The notes beneath the pieces were generated by a model. That model was not told the origin of the DNA. It saw only the letters and a list, made by a program, of their open reading frames with translations, and made no database searches. A stretch of 64,000 nt of DNA from Corallium rubrum. Lineage: Eukaryota; Cnidaria; Anthozoa; Scleralcyonacea; Coralliidae. Below, one piece after another: positions 26,468 to 38,280 of the stretch. Where the stretch lies: contig OZ036008.1 in the NCBI GenBank assembly GCA_964035015.1, positions 3,075,612 through 3,139,611 of the forward strand, given 5' to 3'. A program made the translations under genes and the position numbers. The first letter of the stretch is position 1, and each line of letters opens with the position of its first letter.

Positions 26468-26837
26468 GACGATGACGCTTGGACGATAGTGGTTACCAAC
26501 TCCGACCATGTATTGCTCGTGGCGGACATGTCCCATATTTCTTTTGAAATTGGGCCAGGGTACCAGGCTAGGCTTCTTGATGCTGGAAAATAATGCTGGA
26601 CAAAATTATACTCTAGGCTCTGGGAACGAGAATGGTTAAAAATTGCGATAAAAATTACACGAAGTAACAAGCTTCTTAGAATCTTCCGAAAAATGAAGAA
26701 GCGAGAAAAGCTTACAATCTTGAAAGATGTGTCACTGTATTTGTTTGTGAATACGTGTGTTCGACGGATTGGAGATGAGTCAGGTGACTCCCCAAAGCGA
26801 AACTCGCCACTTTATTGGGGGGCCGTAAATCACTTGG

Positions 26838-28312
26838 GGTAGCGCTCTCTGGGAGGCGCGGGCGCGGACTGGGCGGAGTTGAAAGAGTGCCTGCTACAGA
26901 TTCCCATTGGCTAATCCGTTTTAATTAGTAACTTAGGCTTAAACCAACACCGCATGCGCGACGTCCGAGCTCGTCCCAGGCTCGTCCTCAGAAAAAGAAC
27001 GGAAAAACACTGAAATATTTGGACTTGTCCAAGTGTCCGACACAAAAGTTAAAATTATAAGCATACTACCAAAAAGATAAGGTAGATAATTTGTGCATGG
27101 CTTCTTTGTCAATATTGTAACATATTCTGAATTTACCCCTTCGTAATTTTCTTTACCTTTTTTTAAAGCACAAATGAATAGTCGAGTCTTACTTAGTCTT
27201 CACTGTCTGGTTGTTGTCGCCACGGCTAGTTCCCACTTCTCTTGCAATGTTTTCTCAGGGAATTCACGCATGCGCAAACGTTTGGCAGCGGTGTTGTCTA
27301 AACGTTTTGCAATTATTAAACATGACTGTTGTCTGACGTCGTTCACTCCTTCAGTTTAAAGTTTCCAATTATTTTTAATACACCTTGATTCGCTGACAGT
27401 CCGACTACTCTGACATCTTTGTTTGAGACGACTGCTGTGTAGTGTGCCAAGAAATGTCGTGGAAATATTCAAAAACATCGATAAAATGGCAATAAAAGAG
27501 ACAACTCGCCATGAAAGTGAAATCTCGGTTTCGCAAAAACACGACCGAAACCTGACTCGTCTACCACAGTAACCCGAGTAGTGAATCAGCCATATAATTA
27601 CATTCACGCAATGAATCAAGTGCCCGACGTTTCCCCATTTTAAAAATATTTCCCGTTTAGCTAAAAACTAGAAATTTCTACTCAAAATAGCATTTTCCAA
27701 TTGCTTCTGTTTGATATATATCTCATTTGTTATATTTAAAAAAATTCTAAAATTCTCTGTTAACACTTGTGAAAAGTCAATTTCCTGTTTATTTGTCATA
27801 TTTTATATTTCGAACAGCGGTTCGCAGATTTTGGATATGTTAACGAGTTTTTATACTTTTATAGTTTTTAAACGGAGAAATTTGAACTATACATCAAAAA
27901 GGAAGCTCATTCGACATGTGATCGCAATATATCAGTTTAGTGATGAGTAGTTCTGAAATTACTAGCCATCTTGTTCCACAACTGACAAGATGCCGCGTGC
28001 AATATGCCATGCCACTTCACACTCACCTCTTTTCCGTCTTCCCCTCGGAATCATTCAAAAGTCGTCAACATGAAAGCCCATCGGCATCGGAGTTCAAAAT
28101 ATCACAGCCCTGCATTAAATAACTATATAAAAGCCATAAAAATACCAAGTTGAGAGCGTCTGATGCGATATTTTGCAGAATTACTAATTAAAAGGGATTG
28201 GCCAATGGGAATTTTGCGCACATTCTGTACGCATAAATCCAAAAAATTACTGAAGTAACGCCGCCCACTCCGCGCCCGCGCCTCTCAGAGAGCCTGCTTC
28301 GCAGGCTACACT
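26838..28312. mobile_element. possible 1.5-kb TIR element upstream of GUSB
   Basis: GTAGCGCTCTCTGGGAGGCG with the following GCGGGCGCGGA is mirrored at 28262-28312 by CTCCGCGCCCGCGCCTCTCA ending in GCAGGCTAC. Inverted CCAATGGG/CCCATTGG also flank. The interior has only short doubtful frames. It ends about 90 bp before the GUSB ATG, so it may contribute to the GUSB 5' region. Confidence 0.5.
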
Positions 28313-28400
28313 TCAAACCAAGCGCTCACAATACAGTTTGAAAACTGTTCTCCCTTGCCGAATAAGCGTCGATTAGGTCTATTCGAGTGTTTTTAGTACA

Positions 28401-28634
28401 ATGAGGTTCCTACATTTCTGTGCTATACTCATCACAGTTCTCGTCGTAAACGAATCTTCTTGTGGTTACGCTGAAAGGTACGGCGACCCCAGTCAGATGG
28501 GCATGCTATTCCCACGCGAATCGGAAAGCAGACAGATTAAAGAACTCGGAGGACTGTGGCTGTTTCGAGCGGACATGTCGACGAACAGAAAAGCTGGCTT
28601 CGACGAGAAATGGTACACGCGTGCTTTAGAAAAG
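28401..28634 (+). CDS. GUSB: GUSB exon 1 (signal peptide, start)
   Basis: ATG at 28401 opens a signal peptide ([17 protein letters not shown], with small residues before the cut near SSCG). The mature N-terminus follows with GMLFPRES, then [12 protein letters not shown] and GFDEKWY, typical of the GH2 sugar-binding domain. It ends phase 0 at a GTCTGT donor. Confidence 0.92.
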
Positions 28635-28984
28635 GTCTGTATGCTCTGTAATACATTATTTTCGTATGGTTTTTGGTATATAGACTGGAATAGACTGGTA
28701 CTTCCGGTCACCGGACCTATAGGCCACTTCGAAATTATTATACATGTATATTATTTCCAGCGCCATTCGCAAATACATCGAGATAGTGTAGAGAATCAAG
28801 ATTTGGATTTGGATCTGGAACCAGAGATGAAATCAGGCTAGAAAAATCATTAAAAGGGAGTGGGAGCTGTTCAACAGGGTGGGTGAGTGGGGGGGTGGGG
28901 GGGGTATATACCTTGAAGGGATTGCAAAGCGTATTTCACTGACAACCACAAAATTTTCAACAAATATCAAGTATAAAATTTGGA

Positions 28985-29320
28985 GGTATCTGATCATCTT
29001 GGACATAGGCATAGCAGCCCAATTCTGTTTGGGGGTGGGGGGGAGGGTAGAGATTTTTGCCCAAAAAACTTAGGGTTAAATATTGATTTTTAAGTTGTAT
29101 TTTTCAGTCTTAGCTTAATGTATGAACATTTCACAGCAATACATGTCAAAATTGCCTGAAGTTCCTAGCAGAAAGTGCCTGAATTTTTCCTTTGAATTTT
29201 TTTGGAGGGCAATTACCCCCCCCCCCCCCCCCCTCAGAGGTGTTGGAAGCGGGGGGCTGGGGGCCTTGGCCCCCCACTTTTGGTGGTGGGGGGGGGGGGC
29301 AGAATATGTTTGGACCCCCC

Positions 29321-29359
<39 letters not shown>

Positions 29360-29765
29360 TTTAACAAGGCCAGTAATAAACTTATGATTAACAAAATCAA
29401 CAAGAAAACAATTTTTATACATACCATATATTTTATACATTGAATTCTGTTTTTAAATGTACCTCTTGTAAGCCTGACCCAACACAATAAACTAACCCTG
29501 GCTAACCCACGACTTTGAATAAAGATATAAAGAAATTTGAATGCAGATATTCAATGTCCGGAATTGTTTTTTGAGTATTTTATGATGTTTTTGGACCTTT
29601 AGAATTCTGTAAATCCTTGTCCTAAAATGCAGGAAATGGCATTTCAGAGACTCTGGTTTTCAAAATTTCCCAGGGGAGCATGCCCCTGGACCCCTCTAAA
29701 AATTATGGGCCCCCTCCCCCACTTTTAATGTCACTCCAACCCCCCTGCTATGACTATGCTCTTGG
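28985..29765. repeat. dispersed element with GGGG/CCCC-flanked ends
   Basis: GGCATAGCAG ... and CTGCTATGACTATGC bracket a segment related to 40997-41366: AATGGCATTTCAG, TTTCAAAATTTCCC, GGGGCATGCCCC and CCCCTAAAAATT recur in order. It also holds poly-C/poly-G runs (29217-29302) and (CA)n at 29322-29357. Confidence 0.6.
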
Positions 29766-29769
29766 CCAT

Positions 29770-29872
29770 GGTGTTGGATGATTTCAGCTACCAGAATGCT
29801 TTGCCAGTATTTCAGTGTTAATACAGAATACTGGTAAAGCATTCTGGTAGTTCAGTGGTCACCAACACCATC
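29770..29872. repeat. 100-bp perfect-type hairpin
   Basis: GGTGTTGGATG ... CTACCAGAATGCTTTGCCAG mirrors CTGGTAAAGCATTCTGGTAG ... CACCAACACCATCCAAC, with a short loop at about 29815-29825. The short stem-loop could be a micro-MITE; a small-RNA precursor cannot be excluded. Confidence 0.5.
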
Positions 29873-30615
29873 CAACATTGTCTTCCCCACATGCCTCTGA
29901 CCTTCCTCTGTCCACTCCCACCTTTGCTCGTGCACCTTTACCTCTGCCTAATTTACTAGAGCCTCTGCAGAGGAGAGAGATCCAATGTTACTGTATTGTG
30001 CAAATGACCTATTGAATGTTTTGTGGCCCTGTTCAAACAAAATGGGGGAATGGTACCCTGTTCCTATATGGTGAAATACTGTATTTATATAGAGAATTCA
30101 ATATTGAGGAAAACTGAAGATTATACTTAAATATTGAATTTTGATAAGTAACTAGAAATACATTAATGCAACAACCCCTCGCCGCTTTTATTAAATGAGT
30201 TTTTTGAAACACCCCCCACCCACCCACCCTGATATCAAATAAGCACTCCTGATATACAACCAATATAAAAACAAACAGATTTTAAAACAAATGATAATCC
30301 TAGAGATAATTATAGAATTTACGGATGGATGACTAACTGATTTAATGAAAGTTGAACATATCAAAGCAAAACTTAGATCTGGTTGTTAAAAATATATTGT
30401 TTTTATTGGAGGATTCAAAAGGGATAATTATTTTTAGCAAGCACTTAAATGGTTATGTCTTCCCTATGTGGCTATGTATAAGTTATGAATGATATTGGGC
30501 ATTTCACTCGATTACATAGCATGTTCTAAGGATTTAGGGTGAAGGAAAATTCGAGTGTAGAATATATACATTTTAAGACCGAACCGGGAGCAGTTGCGAA
30601 AAATGCAACTACAAA

Positions 30616-30689
30616 GGCCCTCCGGCAGGAATTGAACCCACGACCTTGCGATTCTAGTGCAATGCTCTGACCACTGAGCCACGGAGGCC
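30616..30689 (-). tRNA. tRNA-like domain, inverted unit (SINE head)
   Basis: 74 nt folding roughly as a cloverleaf: acceptor GCCTCCG against CGGAGGG (6 of 7 pairs), D-arm GGCTCAGTGGTCAGAGC, anticodon-loop CTAGAAT, T-arm GTGGGTTCAATTCCTGC. It is more likely a SINE promoter head than a working tRNA. Confidence 0.45.
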
Positions 30690-30981
30690 GTTGCCGAGAG
30701 CTTGATCGCGAGTTCTGTATATATAATAAGGTGGTAATGCCAGGAGAGAATTGGGTATATTATGAATGATATTGGGCATTTCACTCGATTACATTCGCAA
30801 CTGCTCCCGGTTCGGTCTTAAAATGTATATATTCTACACTCGAATTTTCCTTCACCCTAAATCCTTAGAACATGCTATGTAATCGAGTGAAATGCCCAAT
30901 ATCATTCATAATATACCCAATTCTCTCCTGGCATTACCACCTTATTATATATACAGAACTCGCGATCAAGCTCTCGGCAAC

Positions 30982-31055
30982 GGCCTCCGTGGCTCAGTGG
31001 TCAGAGCATTGCACTAGAATCGCAAGGTCGTGGGTTCAATTCCTGCCGGAGGGCC
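30982..31055 (+). tRNA. tRNA-like domain, direct unit 1 (also 31259-31332, 31536-31609, 31813-31886)
   Basis: Same 74-nt sequence as the inverted unit, repeated every 277 bp. GTGGCTCAGTGG (A box) and GGTTCAATTCC (B box) are the parts expected to bind TFIIIC. The acceptor has a first-pair mismatch and there is no poly-T terminator directly after it. Confidence 0.45.
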
Positions 31056-32859
31056 TTTGTAGTTGCATTTTTCGCAACTGCTCCCGGTTCGGTCTTAAAA
31101 TGTATATATTCTACACTCGAATTTTCCTTCACCCTAAATCCTTAGAACATGCTATGTAATCGAGTGAAATGCCCAATATCATTCATAATATACCCAATTC
31201 TCTCCTGGCATTACCACCTTATTATATATACAGAACTCGCGATCAAGCTCTCGGCAACGGCCTCCGTGGCTCAGTGGTCAGAGCATTGCACTAGAATCGC
31301 AAGGTCGTGGGTTCAATTCCTGCCGGAGGGCCTTTGTAGTTGCATTTTTCGCAACTGCTCCCGGTTCGGTCTTAAAATGTATATATTCTACACTCGAATT
31401 TTCCTTCACCCTAAATCCTTAGAACATGCTATGTAATCGAGTGAAATGCCCAATATCATTCATAATATACCCAATTCTCTCCTGGCATTACCACCTTATT
31501 ATATATACAGAACTCGCGATCAAGCTCTCGGCAACGGCCTCCGTGGCTCAGTGGTCAGAGCATTGCACTAGAATCGCAAGGTCGTGGGTTCAATTCCTGC
31601 CGGAGGGCCTTTGTAGTTGCATTTTTCGCAACTGCTCCCGGTTCGGTCTTAAAATGTATATATTCTACACTCGAATTTTCCTTCACCCTAAATCCTCAGA
31701 ACATGCTATGTAATCGAGTGAAATGCCCAATATCATTCATAATATACCCAATTCTCTCCTGGCATTACCACCTTATTATATATACAGAACTCGCGATCAA
31801 GCTCTCGGCAACGGCCTCCGTGGCTCAGTGGTCAGAGCATTGCACTAGAATCGCAAGGTCGTGGGTTCAATTCCTGCCGGAGGGCCTTTGTAGTTGCATT
31901 TTTCGCAACTGCTCCCGGTTCGGTCTTAAAATGTATATATTCTACACTCGAATTTTCCTTCACCCTAAATCCTTAGAACATGCTATGTATAAGTTACATG
32001 TTTGCAAAGGCAGAATTAAAAGTTAAAAGCTCAAAATTACATTTATCATAGAGTCTGAGATAAAAACAATTCAGTAGAATCGGATCCCAGAAAGAAGTAT
32101 TAAACAGACCACGTTTCAGTCGAAAATTTGGAAATACAGCAAAAAAAAATCGCAAAAGCCCATGCAAAGTCAATGAATAACATCAACACAAGCTTATAAA
32201 GGAAGTGTTTTAAGTTAGCTTTAGTTAAACTGACTTACGGTTTGGACGAGCAAAGGGAAAGCACGAAAACGTGAAGCTGTATATTGTTTAGGTTATTAAG
32301 ACAACAAGAATCCTACCGTTTATAACTTTAACACTGAGTGACCACAACCACTGCAATTCAGATCGAGTTTTGTTTACCATACGGAGTTTGGTTTCTTCAG
32401 GTTTTCTGGTTTCGCTTCAAGATATATTAAACCGACTGTTTGTATCCTTTTCTTCGTTGTTCTCTTTTATTATTTAAGTGGAACAGGCTCCATCGAGGGC
32501 TCCATTTCGTTAAACAAAAGCAAAATACTGACAGATTTCATAGTTTTCTTCGTCGCTAGTCACCAGTGTCCAACTATTCTTACCGCGTGACACCGTACCA
32601 AACATATATATATATAAATATATATATAAATAAACTATCTCCCAGATTTCGTCTCACTCGCTTTTTCTACACGCGTGTAAAATGGACTCCACGCGTGTCG
32701 AGATTAGCACCCTCAGCGGGCTCCGGGCCTTCGGCCCGTCGCCCGGCTCGGGGATAATATAATTGTATGACCAGACTAATTACAACTCGAGGCATACTCC
32801 CCTGTGGAATGACTTCCATAGTCCAGTGCAATGCTTTCCCTGTGACATCAACATTACTT

Positions 32860-32990
32860 ATTAGAGAGAGTGTGCTTATCAGAGAGAGAGTGCTTATTAG
32901 AGAGAGGGTGCTTATTAGAGAGAGGGTGCTTATTAGAGAGAGGGTGCTTAATGCTTATTAGAGAGAGAGGATGCTTATTGGAGAGATTAA
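32860..32990. repeat. 20-bp minisatellite TTAGAGAGAGGGTGCTTA
   Basis: About six units, followed by AAGTGGACACCCTGTATTAAGCGGACA. The stretch to 33612 ends with ACTTAGTACAGGTTTGACTGTA, which resembles a pogo/Tigger-type terminal repeat, but the opposite end was not found with confidence. Confidence 0.6.
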
Positions 32991-33718
32991 GTGGACACCC
33001 TGTATTAAGCGGACAGTTCCCAAAGTCCCAAATTGAATCCCATGTTAACCATACAAAGGTCACCTCTATTAAGTGGACGCGGACACCTAAATCAGTGTAA
33101 AACGATACAAAATCCCTGTTTTAAGCAGACAGGGTTTTCTTTTCATTTATTTAACATATGTTTCTCCTTAAGATGGTAGATATTAGATTAGTGTCTTTCT
33201 TGTTTTCAATGTCCCACAATGGAAATCAATAACTGTAGGACAATAATCAGTACATAGTTTCTTGCATATTTTTCTAAACTGCGTTTGGTTCGAGTTAATG
33301 TTATTGTTTATTGGAGACTTGGACTCCAACATCAAAGTTCTCAGTATCTAATTTATTCCTCAACCAGTCGCAAGAGAAGTGGTCTCCTCGAAATTCATAC
33401 ACTCAAGGTATTTCCAAGCCATATCCAGTGCCTCTGTTAATCCTTTTCCCCCTGATGATAACTTTCCCCTTGATGATAACTTTCCCAATGTTTGTTGAAT
33501 GCTAAAAACCATATCTGGCATGGGGGTGTGTGGGGGTGGGTCTTGGTTACAGTTAAGCGTACACTAACCAATTCCCCAAGGGGGGTCCACTTAGTACAGG
33601 TTTGACTGTATAAGGTACTTTAAAATATGGGTGCTGTCATGTGCTGCATTATAGGGTGTGGTCAGGTCCTGATTCCACGATTTCACAATTATATATATAT
33701 CTATTTTAAATTGTGCAG

Positions 33719-33901
33719 TCTGGTCCTGTTATTTCAATGGCTGTGCCATCGAGTTTCAATGATGTCACACAAGATGATTCTCTTCGTACATTTGTTGGAT
33801 GGGTGTGGTATGAATGTACGGTCTTTGTCCATAATTCTTGGAAAAATGAAGATTTAAGAGTGGTGCTTCGCTTTGAAAGTGCTCATTACAATACTATAGT
33901 G
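33719..33901 (+). CDS. GUSB: GUSB exon 2
   Basis: 183 nt, phase 0 to 0, between GTGCAG and GTAGGT. Encodes [20 protein letters not shown], then FVGWVWYE and [10 protein letters not shown], the core of the sugar-binding domain. Confidence 0.93.
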
Positions 33902-33974
33902 GTAGGTTAATATACATGTAGCTGTAAATTTTGTTATAAGTAATTAGTCACTGCTGTGTCTGCACAAAACGTTG

Positions 33975-34322
33975 GAGTGAGTTCACTACACAATTACAGT
34001 AACAGTACACTAGTTAATGCTACCGTGCAACCATAAACAACATTTACAGTGCCAACCATGTACAATGTTGTGCTGTTGTCAACCATGAACAATGCTTTCA
34101 ACCATGAATAATGTTGTGCTGTCAACCATGACCAATGTTGTGCTGTCAACCATGAACAATGTTGTGCTGTCAACCATGACCAATGTTGTGCTGTCAACCA
34201 TGAACAATGTTGTGCTGTCAACCATGAACAATGTGCTGTCTGAACCATGAACAATGCTGTGCTGTCAACCATGAACGAATGTTGTGCTGTCGACCATGAA
34301 TGAATGTTGTACCATGAACAAT
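33975..34322. repeat. 24-bp minisatellite (CAACCATGAACAATGTTG type), first block
   Basis: About a dozen imperfect units in GUSB intron 2, all in one orientation. Frames open through it are repeat artefacts. Confidence 0.9.
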
Positions 34323-34563
34323 AGCGAGGTTCAGATTACACTTCCACTACCACTACCGCTACCGTAAATATAATTAAGCATGGCAAATATTGTTTTTACG
34401 TTCACTAATGGTCGCAGGTCTCAAATCTAGTGCAAAAAGAAAGCGTTTTACTTTACTAGGATTAAAACCAACTACGACTACAGGACGAAAAAACGAACAT
34501 TACACCAGCTTAACCACATTTACGGTAGCGGTAGCGGTAGTGGAAGTGTGATCTGAACCTCGC
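34323..34563. mobile_element. 240-bp fold-back inserted in the minisatellite
   Basis: AGCGAGGTTCAGATTACACTTCC is mirrored by GGAAGTGTGATCTGAACCTCGCT. The inner CCACTACC/GGTAGTGG and CTACCGTAAAT/TTTACGGTAG also pair. AAT flanks both ends. Confidence 0.75.
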
Positions 34564-34930
34564 TAATGTTGTGTTGTCAACCATAAACAATGTTGTTCAT
34601 GGTTGACAGCACAACATTGTTCATGGTTGACAGCACAACATTGTTCATGGTTGACAACACATTGTTCATGGTTGACAGCACAATGTTGTGCTGTCAACCA
34701 TGAACAATGTTGTGTTGTCAACCATGAACAATGTTGTGTTGTCAACCATAAACAATGTTGTGCTGTCAACCATGAACAATATTGTGCTGTCAACCATGAA
34801 CAAAGGCAAAGTGCTGTTAACCATGGACAATGTTGTGCTGTCAACCATGGACAATGTTGTGCTGTCAACCATGAACAATGTTGTGCTGTCAACCATGAAC
34901 AATGTTGTGCAGCAAACTGTTAACAATGTT
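34564..34930. repeat. 24-bp minisatellite, second block with an inverted segment
   Basis: Same unit as 33975-34322. From about 34593 to 34683 the units run in the opposite orientation (TTCATGGTTGACAGCACAAC), then return to the original direction, so the block can form a long hairpin. Confidence 0.85.
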
Positions 34931-35040
34931 GTCATTCTTTCTACAGCAACAGTCTACTTATGTAACTATACATGACTGCTTGTGTACTCGGGTTGAGTAG
35001 CACTCATGCATTATATATTTATTGCATTTTCTGATTTTAG

Positions 35041-35213
35041 TGGGTCAATGGGCAACAAGCAATGACCCATTCTGGAGGTCATTTGCCTTTCGAGGCTGAA
35101 GTGAACAACTTACTTATGTTTGGAGTGGCCAATAGAATTACTGTAGCCGTCAATAATACACTCACACCGACCACCTTGCCTCCAGGACAAATACAGTATA
35201 AGACTGGACCAAG
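35041..35213 (+). CDS. GUSB: GUSB exon 3
   Basis: 173 nt after a TTTTAG acceptor. It reads [20 protein letters not shown], then [17 protein letters not shown]. It ends with two bases of a split Arg codon. NNT is a possible N-glycosylation site. Confidence 0.93.
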
Positions 35214-35282
35214 GTAGAACCTAGACAAATTTAAAGTATTATTATCTAAATTTAAAGTGCCTATATATAAACTCAAATAAGA

Positions 35283-35722
35283 TATTACTGATATGGATTC
35301 TATGTAACGTGAATAGATGAATTGCAAAATATTTTCTGACCTGAACTTCTATTTGTTGTTATATTGAAGTTTGTATTTCCAAAATGTTAATGAGGATGAC
35401 GTCAACGTAGGCCTTTGTGTGTGTTTTTTTTCTTTTCTTATGATAAACCACTTGACAATTTTAATGAAAAAAAATGATAAAATGTAGAATATACTACTAT
35501 TCAAGTATTCCATTAACATGTGAATTGAGTAATATTTCTGCTGTAAGCCTGTAACGTAACACTGCGTATGCAAATTATGCCTAGTACATGGTGACATTCT
35601 CATTACCATTTTGGAAATACAAACCTCAATATAACAACAAATAAAAGTTCAAATCAAAAAATATTTTGGCATTCAACTATACACATTAAATAGAATCTAT
35701 ATTCAGTAATATCACTCATTGC
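35283..35722. repeat. fold-back element in GUSB intron 3
   Basis: ATTACTGATATGGATTCTAT ... TTGTATTTCCAAAATG on the left is mirrored by CATTTTGGAAATACAA ... ATAGAATCTATATTCAGTAAT on the right. Confidence 0.7.
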
Positions 35723-36079
35723 TGCCTTCTCTGACAAGCAAAATCGTCTAGCGTTAGGCGGAGTAAAACAATAAGAGGAGTCATTTTTAGTCGACTCGAG
35801 CAGGAATGGGTTAATCACTTGTTAATGCATTACTGCCTAGGATGTCTGAAGGTTCTCTTTTTGACAAGTAAATTTATTGACACTTTGAAGCCTGACGACG
35901 AGTCTTTAGGGTTTATTCTGGCTATAACGCCAAACGATTTTATTCAGCACAGGGAGAGGTCCAGGCCTCAAAGGTGTTAATCGTCTGGTGTTAGACGGAG
36001 TAAAACAATAAATGGGGCTGTTTCTGGCTGGCTCAGGCAGGAATGGGTTACATACTACACCTGTATGTGAAATAAAACA

Positions 36080-36755
36080 AAATGGTACTTCGCAACATGG
36101 TATTCGCCTGGGAGCAAAATGGTACTTTGAAAAATAGCAAAACATTAATTTTTCTGGGTAACCTTTTGCCAAGTATCATTTTTGCAAAGACCATTGCCAA
36201 ATATCATTTTTTCAAAGACCATTGTCATATGTCATTTTTGCAAAGACCATTGTCAAATTTCATTTTTGCAAAATTCCGCAAAGTATCATTTCGCAAAATA
36301 TCATTTCGCAAAATGCCATTTCACAAAGTACAACGTAACATCTTTTGCAGATCTTCGTTTCCATGCTTCGTTGTTGAGATATTTCAGTTTCTTTGATATG
36401 CAAATTAAACACTTTGACATCACACTTGTATAATAAGTTATCGGAGAAAGTTTTATATCTTTGCTATTATCAAACGAAATCACTTCGAAGCCGATCCTGT
36501 GCGTCTGTTTCGCATACAGCATTAGACATACAGATTTTTAATTGATTTCGTTTGATAATAGCAAAGATACCGAACCTTCTCTGATAACTCATTATACACG
36601 TGTGACGTCAAAGTGTTTAATTTGCATATCAAAAAAAATTGAAATATCTCAACGAGGCACGGAAACGAAGATCTGCAAAAGATGTTACTTTGTCGTTTTG
36701 AGAGTTCTTTCATTTAAGACAATAATAATTTTCGCTTCATAGTCACTTTAACACC
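36080..36755. mobile_element. CAAAGACCATT repeats plus AAAGTGCC-family element, copy 2
   Basis: 36080-36320 holds repeats of TATCATTTTTGCAAAGACCATTG. 36335-36700 is the same fold-back as 20090-20470 (inverted GATCTTCGTTTCC arms). The right end CGCTTCATAGTCACTTTA matches the family, and the left end is missing. It retains the unfilled ATTTAAG site. Confidence 0.7.
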
Positions 36756-36948
36756 AGTCTCATTTAAAACAACGTATTGAGTTTGAGAGGCGAAAGTGCT
36801 TCAGTTCGGTCTAGCAGGCGATCTGAAATTAGGCTGCTGTGAACCGAATGTCAGGCCGGACTCATGAAAACGATATATAGTAAAAACACTACAACTGACC
36901 CGAAATCAGTCCGGCTTGAGTTCGGGCCGACCTCATGTTAACACTCAC

Positions 36949-38123
36949 TTAGGGGCTGTTTACATGGGAGGCGCGGGACGGTACGTTTGCCGGGATCTCG
37001 CCATGCATGTATATCTCTTATTTATCCCGTTCCGTTTACACGCGTAAAAATCTCACAAGTTGTTACAGCATTGTTGCTTGAACAATGCTGTAACAACTTG
37101 CAACAATGCTGTAACAACTTGTTGACATATGTAAACAACATTTGATAAATGAACAATGATAAATGTTCATCATTTTTTCAACAAGTTGTTACTGCTTGAT
37201 AAAACAATGTTGTAACAACGTGTTGATACATCAACCATGTTCACCATTGTTGTAACATTGTTGTTCATCGTTGTTATTTCGTCATGCTGTTACAACACGT
37301 TGTATCATGTGCGAACAACGTTGGCTTATAAAAAATGTGCTGTTGGAACAACTTGTTCATGACTGTTGATTTATCCGTGAACAAGTTGTTCGAACCATAA
37401 GTGAACAACTTGTTGACAACTTGTCACGGCGAGCAGCACAACATTGTTCACGCCTGTTGACAACCGTGAACAAGTTGTGCGTTTTTACGCGTGTATATGG
37501 AAAGATGTTTGCTTGCCGGGACGTTTTTCATCCCGTCTCGGCAAAGCGGGATTCGGTTTTCTCAACCGGGATCCCGGCAAATCCGCTTTCCCGGGACGAT
37601 ATTATGCTGACTTTGCAAGATTTGTCATGTGATGCAAAAAGAAAAATGGCTTCCACAGAGAAGAGGAGTACCTAGTTCTTTGCCTAGTCCGTCTACTCCG
37701 AACGTTTTCTCAAGGAATAATCCACTGTAAATAAATTGGCAGAAAGATAATTCACCTTGCTACAACATACGTACAGTTTATCCGACCAAATAGCTTAGTT
37801 TCCCTAAAAAAAGCGAAATATCGAACATGTCCAAATCATAATAGCAGCCGCTATATGAATTTTTTTCGTATGTATTATAATCTGTCTTCTCCGAATGTTT
37901 TCTCGAGAAATAAACCACTGTAGTAGCTTCAAATGTACTGGAAGAAAGATAATTCATCTGGCTACAACATACGTAGAGTTTATCCGACCAAATAGCTTGT
38001 TTTCTTAAAAAAAGCGAAATACCGAACATGTCCAACACGAACTAGAGATGCTTGTTGAACGTCCCCGGTAGAAACATTCTCATGTAAACCCGGGATGAAA
38101 AACGTCATGTAAACAGCCCCTAA
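36949..38123. mobile_element. 1.2-kb TTAGGGGCTGTTTACATG-ended element
   Basis: TTAGGGGCTGTTTACATG and the inverse CATGTAAACAGCCCCTAA mark its ends. Inside are AACAAGTTGTT-type repeats (37050-37480, bracketed by ACGCGTAAAAATC and GTTTTTACGCGT) and two direct repeats of about 160 bp (37685-37840 and 37878-38036). There is no convincing gene. Confidence 0.7.
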
Positions 38124-38280
38124 ATAGTCTGATCGCTGTCAGGCATCTCAGGCTGTCAGGTTCTTTGATGGCCCTCTCCGCTCTATATCCACTGGTGTAA
38201 TCATTGTCTTACACACCTGGCTCTTTAGACACTTTTTGCTATCAAAAACTGAAAATTATTTTCTATTTTCTTTCTTGAAG

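Larger units (their letters stand above)
30486..31981. repeat. tRNA-derived SINE array: 277-bp units
   Basis: One full unit is inverted (30486-30794). It is followed by a partial direct unit and four direct units of exactly 277 bp starting near 30875, 31152, 31429 and 31706. Direct units are almost identical (one T/C change seen near 31697). GCTATGTATAAGTTA flanks the whole block at 30471-30485 and 31982-31996, a 15-bp target duplication. Each unit carries a tRNA-like domain with A- and B-box-type sequences. A repeated 95-codon frame through the units is a by-product. Confidence 0.85.
30140..32760. repeat. dispersed repeat copy A, split by the SINE array
   Basis: Matches 52553-53590 in order (AACTAGAAATACAT, GCAACAACCCCTCGCC, TTTGCAAAGGCAGAATT, TACCGCGTGACACCGTACCA, TTCGTCTC, GGGCTCCGGGCCTTCGGCCC). 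The copy is interrupted at 30486-31981 by the tRNA-like array. An (AT)-rich microsatellite at 32605-32625 is shared by both copies. Confidence 0.75.

Noticed and set aside
27174-27359. Small secreted-protein ORF upstream of GUSB
   Set aside because: 61 codons with a hydrophobic start but inside a putative TIR element, with no supporting splice or homology evidence.
30616-31886. Functional tRNA genes
   Set aside because: A-box and B-box are present, but the acceptor has a mismatch, the anticodon stem is imperfect, no terminator follows, and the units multiply with flanking SINE sequence.
30872-32026. Four tandem 95-codon ORFs
   Set aside because: They are the same 277-bp SINE unit read in frame across a repeated sequence. 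No start context, no conserved domain, and the frame includes the tRNA-like domain.
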